A stretch of DNA of 58,972 bases from Devosia sp. Root635 (GTDB lineage: Bacteria > Pseudomonadota > Alphaproteobacteria > Rhizobiales > Devosiaceae): assembly GCF_001427605.1 (NCBI RefSeq), contig NZ_LMGZ01000013.1, positions 1-58,972 on the forward strand. Reading direction: 5' to 3'. This document shows positions 15,441-24,087 of this stretch, in pieces. Below the pieces are notes generated by a model that saw only the letters and a list, made by a program, of their open reading frames with translations, was not told the DNA's origin and searched no databases. Both the position numbers and the translations under genes were made by a program. Numbering within the stretch: position 1 is the first letter of the stretch; the number at the start of each line of letters is the position of its first letter.

Positions 15441-16562
15441 ATGAATAAGCTTGCAAAACTGCTCGCCATTGCGTCGCTGGCCGCTATTGCCGCCGGCACC
15501 GCCGATGCGCGTGAACTGCGTCTCGCCTCGGGTGCGCCGCCGGCCCACCCGGCGACCGACCCGATGTATAACAGCTTCATGGAATTCCTGCCCGAGGAGA
15601 CCAATGGCGAACTGACGGGCCTGATGATCGGCCCCGAAGTGGTCGGCATCGTTGCCGTCAAGCAGGCGCTGCAATCCTCGCTGGCTGAAGTGGGCAACGT
15701 GCTGCCGCTGTTCGCCGCTGGCGACCTGCCCAACACGGTTCTCACGGCCGACCTGGCGTTCCTGGCCACCACGCCCCATGCAATGGGCGCGGCCGTGACC
15801 GAATATGTCGTTACCTGCGAAGAATGCCAGGCCGAGTTCAAGGCCATGGGCGGCGTCTTCCTCGGCGCCGGCTCGTCCGACATCTATGTGCTGCTGACCA
15901 CCAAGCCGGTCAATTCGCTGGCCGACCTGCAGGGCCTGCGCCTGCGTTCGGGTGGCGCACCCTATGCCCGCTGGGCCGAAGCGCTCGGCGCCGCGCCGGC
16001 CCAGGTGCCGGTCAGCGACACGTTCGAATCCATGTCGCAGGGCGTGCTCGACGGCACCATGGCTTCGGTGTCCGACCTGATCTCCTATCGCCTGGTGGAC
16101 GTGGCCAAATATATCATCGACGTGCCGCTCGGCACCTATCACACCACGTCCAACTTCACCGTCGCCAGCGGCACCTGGGCCGAACTGACGCCCGAATTGC
16201 GGGCCGGCCTGACGCGGGCCGCCAACCGCTCCAGCGCGCTCTTCACCCAGAGCTGGGGCTATGACCGCGCCGCCGCCGCCCGCCAGGCCGCGCTCGATGC
16301 CGGCATGGAGATCATCCCGGCCAGCCAGGATCTGCTCGACGCCACAAATGAGTTCCGCTTCACCGACGTTGCCTCGGCCGTCGAGGTTGCCGAAAGCCAG
16401 CTCGGCGTGACCAATGCGGCCGACAAGATCGCCCGCTTCCAGGCGCTGGTCGAGAAGTGGACCGCCATCACCGACGCCGCCAATGGCGATGTCGATGCCA
16501 TCGCAGCAGCCGTGCAGACCGAAGTCTGGGACAAGGTGGACTGGTCCACCTACGGCCTTTGA
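15441..16562 (+). CDS. dctP: TRAP transporter solute-binding protein (DctP family)
   Basis: The 373-residue protein has a signal peptide (about 1-23, cut near ADA) and the DctP fold. Arg167/Arg169 in LRLRSGG fall where the conserved arginine binds a substrate carboxylate. It sits downstream of the marR and CouO-like genes in the same direction, so the ligand is probably an aromatic acid such as ferulate or p-coumarate, as for TarP of Rhodopseudomonas. The leader just before the ATG can form a hairpin (15409-15429) ending at the GGGAGGA ribosome site. Ligand identity is inferred. Confidence 0.9.
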   Translation: MNKLAKLLAIASLAAIAAGTADARELRLASGAPPAHPATDPMYNSFMEFLPEETNGELTGLMIGPEVVGIVAVKQALQSSLAEVGNVLPLFAAGDLPNTVLTADLAFLATTPHAMGAAVTEYVVTCEECQAEFKAMGGVFLGAGSSDIYVLLTTKPVNSLADLQGLRLRSGGAPYARWAEALGAAPAQVPVSDTFESMSQGVLDGTMASVSDLISYRLVDVAKYIIDVPLGTYHTTSNFTVASGTWAELTPELRAGLTRAANRSSALFTQSWGYDRAAAARQAALDAGMEIIPASQDLLDATNEFRFTDVASAVEVAESQLGVTNAADKIARFQALVEKWTAITDAANGDVDAIAAAVQTEVWDKVDWSTYGL

Positions 16563-16568
16563 GTCACG

Positions 16569-16598
16569 GGCCCGTGGGGGGTGATCTTCCCACGGGCC
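16569..16598 (+). terminator. Stem-loop between dctP and dctQ
   Basis: Perfect 10-bp stem GGCCCGTGGG / CCCACGGGCC with a 10-base loop and no U-tract. It probably protects dctP mRNA or attenuates read-through, so that binding protein exceeds membrane subunits. Confidence 0.65.
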
Positions 16599-16629
16599 GC
16601 CTTCCAATCCGACTGCCTGGAGTGAAGCG

Positions 16630-17127
16630 ATGCGCGAGAGTCTCGACCGGCTCGTCGTCCGGATATCCGACGGCCTGGCGCTGCTGGCCGCCGTCGGCGT
16701 GGTGGCCATGCTGGTCCATATTACCGCCTATGTCATCACGCGGCAGTTCACCCACTCGCCGGTTCCGGCGACGGTGGAGATCGTGTCCTACTACTACATG
16801 ATCCTCATCGCCTTCCTGCCCCTGGCCTGGGCCGAGCGGCGCGGCGAGATGATTTCCATCGAAATTTTCGCCCCACTGATGAAGGGCCGCGTCGGCCGCA
16901 TCAACGAAATCTTCGTCGCCCTGGTGACCTCGGGCGTCTATGCCGTGCTGACCTACACGACCTGGCTGGTGGCCATGCGCGAATTCTCCGCCCGCAGCTT
17001 CGTCATTTCCCTCAGTGTCGTTATCCCGGTGTGGCCCGGCTACTTCGTGCTGCCCGTCGGTTTCTGCCTGGCAGCACTGGTCACCCTCTACCGGGGCCTG
17101 ATGCCCAAGCAAGGACCAGCGACATGA
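16630..17127 (+). CDS. dctQ: TRAP transporter small membrane subunit (DctQ family)
   Basis: The 165-residue protein has four predicted membrane helices (about 15-37, 50-68, 90-112, 130-152) and the DctQ pattern AERRGEMISIEIF between helices two and three. Start ATG 16630 follows GGAGTGAAGCG. The end overlaps dctM by four bases (ATGA). It links DctM to the periplasmic binding protein in Na+-driven uptake. Confidence 0.88.
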   Translation: MRESLDRLVVRISDGLALLAAVGVVAMLVHITAYVITRQFTHSPVPATVEIVSYYYMILIAFLPLAWAERRGEMISIEIFAPLMKGRVGRINEIFVALVTSGVYAVLTYTTWLVAMREFSARSFVISLSVVIPVWPGYFVLPVGFCLAALVTLYRGLMPKQGPAT

Positions 17128-18428
17128 ACCTGACTCTGGGCCTTGCCGGCCTCGCCTTCCTGTTCGTGCTGCTGGCGCTGCAGGTGCCGATCGCCATTGC
17201 CATGATGGCCATCGCCTTTGTCGGCGTGTGGGCCATGCTGGGACTGGCGCCCGCTATCGGCATCCTCGCCAACACGCCCTATGAATTCATCGCCAGCTGG
17301 ACGCTGTCGGCCGTGCCCATGTTCCTGCTGATGGGCTTCATAGCCTATCATGGCGGGCTCACATCGGGCCTGTTCGACGCCGCCAAGCTGGGGCTGCGCA
17401 AGGTGCCCGGCGGACTGGGCATCGCCGCCATCGTCGCCTGCTCCGGCTTTGCCTCGGTCTGCGGATCGAGCCTGGCCACCGCCGCCTCGCTGGGCCGCAT
17501 CGCCATCCCCGAAATGGTCCGCGCCGGCTACAAGCCCAGCTTCGCCACTGGCGCCCTGGCCGCCGGCGGTACCATCGGCGCGCTGATCCCGCCCTCCATC
17601 CTGATGATCATCTATGGCGTATTCTCGGAAACCTCGGTCACCTCGGTCTTCATGGGTGGCGTTTCGGTGGGCCTGCTGACGGCGGCGAGCTACGTCGTCG
17701 TTATCATGCTGACCGCCTGGCTGCGCAAGGACATCATCCCCGCCAAGGCGGTGGGCGTCGATGACCTCGATGGCCGCAAGGTGCTGCTCGATGTCTGGCC
17801 GATCCTGGCGCTGATCCTGCTGGTCTTCGGTGGGCTGTTCTCGGGCCTGTTCACCGCCACCGAGGCCGGCGCCATCGGCGCCGCGGGCGCTATCGGGCTG
17901 GTCGCCATCACCGGGCGGCTCAAATGGTCGGTGCTGCGCCAGTCGATCCTCGAAACGCTGGGCACTTGCGCTTCGCTGTTCATCATCGGCGTCGGCGCGG
18001 TGATGTTCACCCGCTTCCTCGGCCTCAGCGGCGCCGCCGGGCTGATCAGCGGCGCGGTGCAGAGTTACGACCTCAACTACTTCCAACTGATGTTCGTCAT
18101 CGTGGTGATCTACCTGATCCTGGGCATGTTCATGGAGCCGTTCGGCGCCATGCTGGTCACCCTGCCGGTGCTGATGCCGGTGCTCGATGCGCAGAACATC
18201 AACATGGTCTGGTTCGGCGTGTTCCTGGTCAAGCTGCTCGAAATCGGCATGATCACGCCGCCATTGGGCATGAACGTCTTCGTCATCCGCAACGTTGCCG
18301 GCGAGCATGCGTCGCTGACCGACGTGTTTAAGGGCGTCACCCTGTTCCTGCTGGCCGACCTGGTCGTCGTCACCGCAATCGTGGCCTTCCCCGATATCGT
18401 CCTGTTCCTGCCCGAAATGATGCGTTAG
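17124..18428 (+). CDS. dctM: TRAP transporter large membrane subunit (DctM family)
   Basis: The 434-residue protein is highly hydrophobic with about 12 membrane segments and typical DctM stretches (LIPPSILMIIYGVFSETSV; ITPPLGMNVFVIRNVAG near the C-terminus). The start was moved to ATG 17124 (MNLTLGLAG) inside the dctQ stop; the frame is open further upstream but that would overlap dctQ by about 95 bases. It is the substrate-translocating antiporter subunit and the last gene of the rightward aromatic operon. Confidence 0.92.
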   Translation: MNLTLGLAGLAFLFVLLALQVPIAIAMMAIAFVGVWAMLGLAPAIGILANTPYEFIASWTLSAVPMFLLMGFIAYHGGLTSGLFDAAKLGLRKVPGGLGIAAIVACSGFASVCGSSLATAASLGRIAIPEMVRAGYKPSFATGALAAGGTIGALIPPSILMIIYGVFSETSVTSVFMGGVSVGLLTAASYVVVIMLTAWLRKDIIPAKAVGVDDLDGRKVLLDVWPILALILLVFGGLFSGLFTATEAGAIGAAGAIGLVAITGRLKWSVLRQSILETLGTCASLFIIGVGAVMFTRFLGLSGAAGLISGAVQSYDLNYFQLMFVIVVIYLILGMFMEPFGAMLVTLPVLMPVLDAQNINMVWFGVFLVKLLEIGMITPPLGMNVFVIRNVAGEHASLTDVFKGVTLFLLADLVVVTAIVAFPDIVLFLPEMMR

Positions 18429-18448
18429 GCGATTAGGGAGCCAACATT

Positions 18449-18460
18449 CTGTCGCGACAG
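18449..18460. promoter_or_regulatory. Perfect palindrome CTGTCGCGACAG upstream of the large secreted protein
   Basis: The 12-bp palindrome lies in an A+T-rich stretch (18440-18520) that stands out from the surroundings and probably holds the promoter of the gene at 18646. A hairpin GTCGTT/AACGAC (18574-18590) lies further down in the leader. The regulator is unknown. No gene is seen in 18429-18645. Confidence 0.4.
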
Positions 18461-18645
18461 TATTATTTCAGAGATAGGAAGTTTTGTCCGCAATAATACT
18501 TGATTGAATATTTGATCGGGCGTTGAGTGGGCGCCGTAGTCGCGGGAGCTGGACTGTCATCTGCTTGGCCGGTGTCGTTGTTGTAACGACGCCGAGCCGT
18601 GCCGATAGGCATGGTCGAGGCGACCCCGGACGGACGGGGGACGCC

Positions 18646-21600
18646 ATGCTCAGATCGCTCTTGCTTGCCATGCCGCTTGTCCTGGTGGGAGCCGCCCTTG
18701 CCGGCGCGCAGCCCTTGCCTACCGGCATCATCGATCTCGGCGATGCGGTGGTGACCGGCTTTTCCGGCACCGTCGCGCCCGATCCGCTGACCCTGCCAGA
18801 TGGTGTCGACCTCATCGACGAGACGCTGATCGATCTCGACGGCATTGCCGCCCGCATCATCGGCCTGGGCGGGCCCGGCTATGTCTGGGATGCGCGCGCC
18901 TCGGTCGCGCCCGAGCTGCGCCTGGTGCTGGCGCGCGAGGTCGGCCAGATCTTCGGCGTCACGCTCGACGATGCCGAATATCCCAATATCTATCTCACCG
19001 CGACCTCGGCCTATGGCCTGCCCATCGTCGCCGATGACGCCGATGATGACGGCCGCCCCGAGCGCCTGCTCGAAGGCGAGGCCGGCGCCCGCTTCATGGA
19101 TGGCCTCTGGGGACCGAGTGGTGGCCCCGGCAGCATCTGGAAGGTCGATGGCGTCACCGGAGAAGTCACGCTTTTTGCCGATGTAACCCTCGATGGCGCG
19201 GCCAATCCCGGCGCCGCGCTGGGCAATATCGCCTATGACGCCGCCCATGCGCAGCTCTTCGTTTCCGACCGCGCCACCGGCATGATCCATCGCTTCGGCC
19301 TCGATGGGGTCGATCTGGAGCGGTTCGATCACGGCGTGGCAGGCCGCAGCGCTGCCGGCCTGCCGCCGGTGCCCTACGATCCTGCCGCCGCGCTCGATAT
19401 TTCCAGAGGCGATTTCGATACCGAGGACCCCGATAGCTGGGGCTATGCCGATGCCGACCGCCAGGTCTGGGGCCTCGCCGTGCATGACGGCCGGCTCTAT
19501 TACGCGGTGCTCGACGACAGCCAGGTATGGTCGGTGGGTATCGATATCGAGACCGGCGCCTTCGCCGCCGATCCGCGTTGGGAACTCGACGTGCCCAAGC
19601 GGCCCTCGAAGCTCCCCGTCAGCGACATCGTCTTCACCGAACTGGGCGCCATGATCCTGGCGCAGCGCGGCGACATCACCGCCACCTATGACTATACTGG
19701 CTTCGCCGAAACCGACGCGGCCCGCACCTATCGCTATTGGCTGGAAAACCCCGACGACCCGGCGACCCCCAGCCGCTGGATCGAGGAGCCGGAGGAATAT
19801 GCCATCGGCTTCGGCGGCGATAACCGGCGCACCGAGGGGGGCGTCGATATCGGCTATGGCTATGACAGCAACGGCCTGCTCGACCTGACCTATTGCGAAG
19901 CCTCGCTGCTCAGCACCGCCGACGACCTGCGGCAGGATGACGACCTGGCCGATCAACTACTGCCGGGCGGCCCGCTGGCCATAGATGGCCTGCAGATCGC
20001 GCCGGCCGGCCCGGTCAGGCCCGAAAACACCCCGCCCTGGTTCAGCTATATGCTCGACCTCGCTCCGCTCCCCGGCACTACCGAAGTCGGTGGGCATGAG
20101 GGCGATGTCGCGGTCTACCGCCGCGGCTGCGGCGCCCCGCCTTACATCGGCACCTATGGCGGCGCCGGCTACGAAACGGACCCGCCCTATGTCAGCTACC
20201 CCGAAGACCCGGATAACCCCGACACGCCCGACGAACCGGATAATCCCGAGGACCCGACCTGCATTGGCGAAGCCTGTGCGCTCCCCGAATTCGATATTCT
20301 CAAGACCTGCCAGGCTTGCGCGATCAATCCTGAAACCGGCCTGCCGCGTTGCCAATGCCTTATCACCGTCACCTCCAACGGCGTGCCCTTTACCGGCGAC
20401 CTGGTGGTGGACGAGCAGATGATGTTCGGCAGCAATCCGGCCAGCCAGACCGTCATTTCGCTCGGCTCCGCCGATCCCTGGACCTGTACCCAGCCGCCCT
20501 TCGCCCCCGCCGATCCGGCGCAATGCAAGATCGACTGGCAGACCCTGTCCGCGCTGGGCAACAGCTCATCCATCGCCGTCGAAATCGAACTGCCCGACCA
20601 GGGCGCCGCGGTCGACGCCACCAATTGCGCGCTGCTGACGCTGGGTGATGACGAGGTTGGCTATTCCTGCACCGACCTGGTCAATGAGGACCTCCAGGAC
20701 ATCGACATGCGGCTCGACAAGACCTGGGAGCCCGGCGCCGTGGCCGGGGCGGGAACCTTCGTGCTCACCGTGGGCAATGTCGGGGACGCCTTCGACGCCA
20801 CCGCGGCGCTCAGCGTCACCGACACCATCCCCGCCGGCATCACCGTCACCACCGCCAGCGACACCGACTGGACCTGCGCGCCCATCCCGGCCACCGGCCC
20901 GGCCAGCATCACCTGCCAGTTCACCGGCACCGGCAGCATGGCCAGCGGCGCGACCTCGGAAATCCGGCTGGATGCCACCCTGGACGAAGCCGGCATCTTC
21001 GAGAATTGCGCCACCGTCGCCGTGCTGCCCGAATCCGGGCTGGCCGACAGCTATGGCCTCAATGACGAGGGCTGCGTCACCGTGGTCGAGGATGACGACG
21101 ATTTCGATATTCCCGACGACGAGCCCGAATATGACCCGTCCTGCGGCACCAATGTCATCTTCGTGGTCGACGAATCCCGCTCCATCGCCGATGCCAACGC
21201 CACCTACTATGTCAATAATGCCCTGACCAATGCCGCCAGCATCTTCAACAGCAATGGCGCCCAGGCGGCGGTCATCCGCTTCTCGGACAATGCGGTGGTC
21301 AGCTACCCGATGGGGTCCGGCACTTTCCCGCTGGTGACCAATGGCTACAATCCCGCCGCCGGTGGCGGCACCAATTGGGAAGCGGCTTTGCTCGCCGCCA
21401 ATTCGCTGCTGCCCAGCCCCAATACCATCATCGTCTTCATCACCGACGGCACCCCCACTGCCTATCTCGATGGCAGCGGCAATGTCGCCTACACCACCAA
21501 TTCGGTACTAGCGACCAATGAAGCCATCGCGGCGGTCAACCTGATCTACGGCCAGGGCACGCCCATCGTCGGCATCGGCATCGGCAGTGTCTCGACCCAT

Positions 21601-23028
21601 CTCGATGCGCTGCTGGGCACCAGCTCCCTCTCAAGCAGCTACGGCGCGCTCGATGCCGATCTGACCACGCTGGCCCGCAATGCCTGCGCCGATCTCTACC
21701 TCACCAAGACCATCAATCCCGGCTATGTCGACTTCCACTATATCTCCGGCGACGTCATCGCCACGGTGACGCTGGCTGTCACCAACACGTCGGCCTCGGC
21801 GCTGACCAATGTTACGGTCGAGGACGAACTGCCGGTCGACCTGACCAATCCCGCCGCTTTCAGCCAGCCGGCCACGGTCAGCGGCAGCACGGTGAGCTGG
21901 ACCATTCCCTCCATCGCCGCCGGCGCCACCGCGACGCTGAGTTTCCAGACGACTTTGGTGCCCAATCCGGCGCCGACGCCCAATTGGCGGTGCCTCGCCA
22001 ATTACGCGCAGGTGACCGCATCCGACAGCGCGCTGAATTCGGTCCCCGGCAACATGGCGAGCGCCCTGCTCGGTCCGGTGCATGAGCATGACGAGGCCTC
22101 GGCCAGCCTCTGCGTCCGCGACAAGGAACCGGTGACCCCGCCCGATTGCGGCGCGTCCTACCTGTGGGTGACCAAGAAGACCGACTTCCCCGAAGTCTGC
22201 GTCCCCGGCGGCAGCCCCGCCTGCAGCTTCACCATCACCGTGCGGGCCCAGTGCAAGGATTTCAACGGCCCGGTGCTGTTCGGCGACGGCGTTTCCAATG
22301 CCGGGACCGGGGTCGCCGCGCCCATTTCAGCCATCAGCAATACGGCCGTGCCCACTATCTGCGCCTGGCCAGCCGACTGGAGCGGCACGTCGACGCCATC
22401 GGAGTGCCTGGCCAATCTCAGCCTGCCGGTCAACCAGTCCATCACTTTCTCGGTGACGCTGGATGAACCAATTCCCGCCGGCAGCGGCTATCGCAACTGC
22501 TTCGTCGCCGACGGCAAGCCGGTGCTGCCAGCCGATTATGCGGGCGCGCTCGCGGATGTGAACCCGACTACCGCGCCCACGGGCGGGGTGTGGGGCAATT
22601 GCGCGCCGTTCAGCGTCGCCGGCCCGCCGCTGCCGATTCCGCGCCCGCCCCAGCCCGATGACAAGCGCACCATCTCCTGCAACGCGCCGGCCCAGCCCAG
22701 CGCCGATGGTACGGTCTGCATCTGCCCGCGCGGTACAAGGGCGCAGGGCAGCCAATGCGTCGCGATCGATCAGCCCCCGGTCCGGCCTGCGCCGATCCAG
22801 TGCAATCCGCCTGCCGTGCCCAACGCGGCGGGCACCGCCTGCGTCTGCCCGCAGGGCACCATTCCGCTCGGTACGCGCTGCATCACCCCCGAACTGCCCG
22901 ATATCCTGCTGCCCAAGGCCGAGCCGGAACCCCGGCGCGAACCGCGCCATGAACCGGCCGCCCCGGCCCCCAAACCGGCTCCGATCCTGATCTTCCCCAA
23001 GCTCCCCGGCGGCCTGTTCGGCGGCTGA
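18646..23028 (+). CDS. Large secreted protein with vWA domain and DUF11-like repeats
   Basis: The 1460-residue protein starts at ATG 18646 (after GGGGGA) with a signal peptide (about 1-21). Residues about 25-515 lack a recognised domain but have repeated GD/DG-rich strands like a beta-propeller. About 519-538 is a Pro/Asp/Glu linker; 539-571 is Cys-rich. DUF11-like modules lie near 686-785 and 1019-1105. Between them a vWA domain starts near 833, with the MIDAS motif DESRS (842-846) and ITDGTP. The C-terminus has two similar Cys modules (1345-1371 and 1386-1412), each C..C.CP.GT......C, then a Pro-rich tail. No sortase or membrane anchor is seen. It is probably a surface or extracellular adhesive protein; function unknown. 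It stands alone between two catabolic clusters. Confidence 0.8.
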   Translation: MLRSLLLAMPLVLVGAALAGAQPLPTGIIDLGDAVVTGFSGTVAPDPLTLPDGVDLIDETLIDLDGIAARIIGLGGPGYVWDARASVAPELRLVLAREVGQIFGVTLDDAEYPNIYLTATSAYGLPIVADDADDDGRPERLLEGEAGARFMDGLWGPSGGPGSIWKVDGVTGEVTLFADVTLDGAANPGAALGNIAYDAAHAQLFVSDRATGMIHRFGLDGVDLERFDHGVAGRSAAGLPPVPYDPAAALDISRGDFDTEDPDSWGYADADRQVWGLAVHDGRLYYAVLDDSQVWSVGIDIETGAFAADPRWELDVPKRPSKLPVSDIVFTELGAMILAQRGDITATYDYTGFAETDAARTYRYWLENPDDPATPSRWIEEPEEYAIGFGGDNRRTEGGVDIGYGYDSNGLLDLTYCEASLLSTADDLRQDDDLADQLLPGGPLAIDGLQIAPAGPVRPENTPPWFSYMLDLAPLPGTTEVGGHEGDVAVYRRGCGAPPYIGTYGGAGYETDPPYVSYPEDPDNPDTPDEPDNPEDPTCIGEACALPEFDILKTCQACAINPETGLPRCQCLITVTSNGVPFTGDLVVDEQMMFGSNPASQTVISLGSADPWTCTQPPFAPADPAQCKIDWQTLSALGNSSSIAVEIELPDQGAAVDATNCALLTLGDDEVGYSCTDLVNEDLQDIDMRLDKTWEPGAVAGAGTFVLTVGNVGDAFDATAALSVTDTIPAGITVTTASDTDWTCAPIPATGPASITCQFTGTGSMASGATSEIRLDATLDEAGIFENCATVAVLPESGLADSYGLNDEGCVTVVEDDDDFDIPDDEPEYDPSCGTNVIFVVDESRSIADANATYYVNNALTNAASIFNSNGAQAAVIRFSDNAVVSYPMGSGTFPLVTNGYNPAAGGGTNWEAALLAANSLLPSPNTIIVFITDGTPTAYLDGSGNVAYTTNSVLATNEAIAAVNLIYGQGTPIVGIGIGSVSTHLDALLGTSSLSSSYGALDADLTTLARNACADLYLTKTINPGYVDFHYISGDVIATVTLAVTNTSASALTNVTVEDELPVDLTNPAAFSQPATVSGSTVSWTIPSIAAGATATLSFQTTLVPNPAPTPNWRCLANYAQVTASDSALNSVPGNMASALLGPVHEHDEASASLCVRDKEPVTPPDCGASYLWVTKKTDFPEVCVPGGSPACSFTITVRAQCKDFNGPVLFGDGVSNAGTGVAAPISAISNTAVPTICAWPADWSGTSTPSECLANLSLPVNQSITFSVTLDEPIPAGSGYRNCFVADGKPVLPADYAGALADVNPTTAPTGGVWGNCAPFSVAGPPLPIPRPPQPDDKRTISCNAPAQPSADGTVCICPRGTRAQGSQCVAIDQPPVRPAPIQCNPPAVPNAAGTACVCPQGTIPLGTRCITPELPDILLPKAEPEPRREPRHEPAAPAPKPAPILIFPKLPGGLFGG

Positions 23029-23079
23029 GGAGAGGGACTATCGCATATGGGCTGGCACGACCTCGCCCACCCACCGCGC

Positions 23080-23195
23080 GGCTCCCCCCCTCGACGGGGG
23101 AGGTTGGGAGGGGTGTGGGGAGCCACGATAGATGGGGGCAAAACATCCCCCACCCTTGACCCCTCCCCGCAAGGGGGGAGGGAGTCGACTGAGAT
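23080..23195. repeat. Palindromic intergenic repeat, family A, copy 4
   Basis: The left arm is a CCCCCCTCGACGGGGGAGG hairpin and the right arm CTCCCCGCAAGGGGGGAGGG, with inner GGGAGGGGTGTGGGG and CCCCCACCCTTGACCCC partly complementary. It lies between two converging genes and may terminate both. Confidence 0.8.
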
Positions 23196-23228
23196 ATTTG
23201 CGCGCCCCAGTGGGAGAGGTGGTGTCCC

Positions 23229-23975
23229 CTATCCGTGCTTGATCGGATTGAGCTTGCGCCAGGCGTCGTATTCTTCGCGCGCATCGGCATGCAGCGGGTA
23301 ATAGCGCTGCAGCGGTGCGCCTTCCATCAGCTTCATGCGGGAGAAATCCTCCCATTCATGATGCTCCCGCGACTTGGCGATGACATCACCGGCCAGGGCC
23401 ACCGGCAGTACCACCGCGCCATCGTCATCGGCCACGATGATATCGCCGGGAATGACCGTCACCCCGCCACAGGCGATCGGCACATTGACGGCAAAGGGCA
23501 TGAGCCCGGTCTGGGTATGGAAGTTCGGCGTCCAGCCGCGCACCCACAAGGCAAGATCGAGCTTCTTGAGGTTGGGATAGTCGCGCAGCACGCCGTCGAT
23601 GATCATGCCGGCGCCGCCGCGGCCCTTGAAATAGGTGCTCATCATGTCGCCGAACACGCCCGCCGTCATGTCGCCGCGGGCATCGACCACAACGATATCG
23701 CCCTCCTCGACATGATAGAGCACATGCCGGTGGAGCTGCTTTTCCGGGTCCGAATATTCGCCCTCGCCGTAAAGGTCCTCGCGCTTGGGCATGAATTGCA
23801 GCGTCAGCGCCGGCCCGACGATCGACTTGCCCTTGTTCCAGCTCACCGGCCCCTGGATATGCGGATTGCGGATGCCCATATGGCCCAGCGTCCCGGCCAC
23901 CGTGGCCGAGCCAATATCCTTGAGCGCGTCGATAATGTCCTTGGGCGGGCGGTTGATGCCGGGTGTATGCGTCAC
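23229..23975 (-). CDS. RraA-like / HMG-CHA aldolase-fold protein, probable sugar-acid aldolase
   Basis: The 248-residue protein has the RraA fold motifs GDIVVVDARGD (92-102), GVFGDMMS (107-114) and IIDGVLRD with Arg131 and Asp132, the residues that position pyruvate and metal in HMG/CHA aldolases. True RNase E inhibitors (about 160 residues) are shorter. It starts at GTG 23975 behind AGGAGATTTTCCC. As the last gene of an ABC transporter plus enolase-superfamily dehydratase operon, a retro-aldol step on a 2-keto-3-deoxy sugar acid is the best guess. Confidence 0.75.
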   Translation of the reverse strand: MTHTPGINRPPKDIIDALKDIGSATVAGTLGHMGIRNPHIQGPVSWNKGKSIVGPALTLQFMPKREDLYGEGEYSDPEKQLHRHVLYHVEEGDIVVVDARGDMTAGVFGDMMSTYFKGRGGAGMIIDGVLRDYPNLKKLDLALWVRGWTPNFHTQTGLMPFAVNVPIACGGVTVIPGDIIVADDDGAVVLPVALAGDVIAKSREHHEWEDFSRMKLMEGAPLQRYYPLHADAREEYDAWRKLNPIKHG

Positions 23976-23994
23976 GGGAAAATCTCCTTCTATT

Positions 23995-24083
23995 CCACCA
24001 CATCATTCCCGCGCAGGCGGGAATCCATTCTTGCCGGGCCATCCACGGAGTGGATTCCCGCCTGCGCGGGAATGATGCGGTGG
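23995..24083. repeat. Palindromic intergenic repeat, family D
   Basis: Long near-perfect inverted repeat with arms containing CATTCCCGCGCAGGCGGGAA and TTCCCGCCTGCGCGGGAATG around a 16-25-base centre. It lies between the enolase-family gene and the RraA-like gene of the same operon and reaches within 5 bases of the enolase stop. It is a different family from the CTCCCCC repeats. Confidence 0.8.
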
Positions 24084-24087
24084 ATCG

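Noticed and set aside
17088..18308. A 406-codon minus-strand frame over dctM, rich in Asp, His and Gln
   Set aside because: It is a shadow of the hydrophobic DctM codons and has no start signal.
23229..23975. RNase E inhibitor RraA
   Set aside because: At 248 residues it is longer than RraA, and operon context is sugar-acid catabolism.
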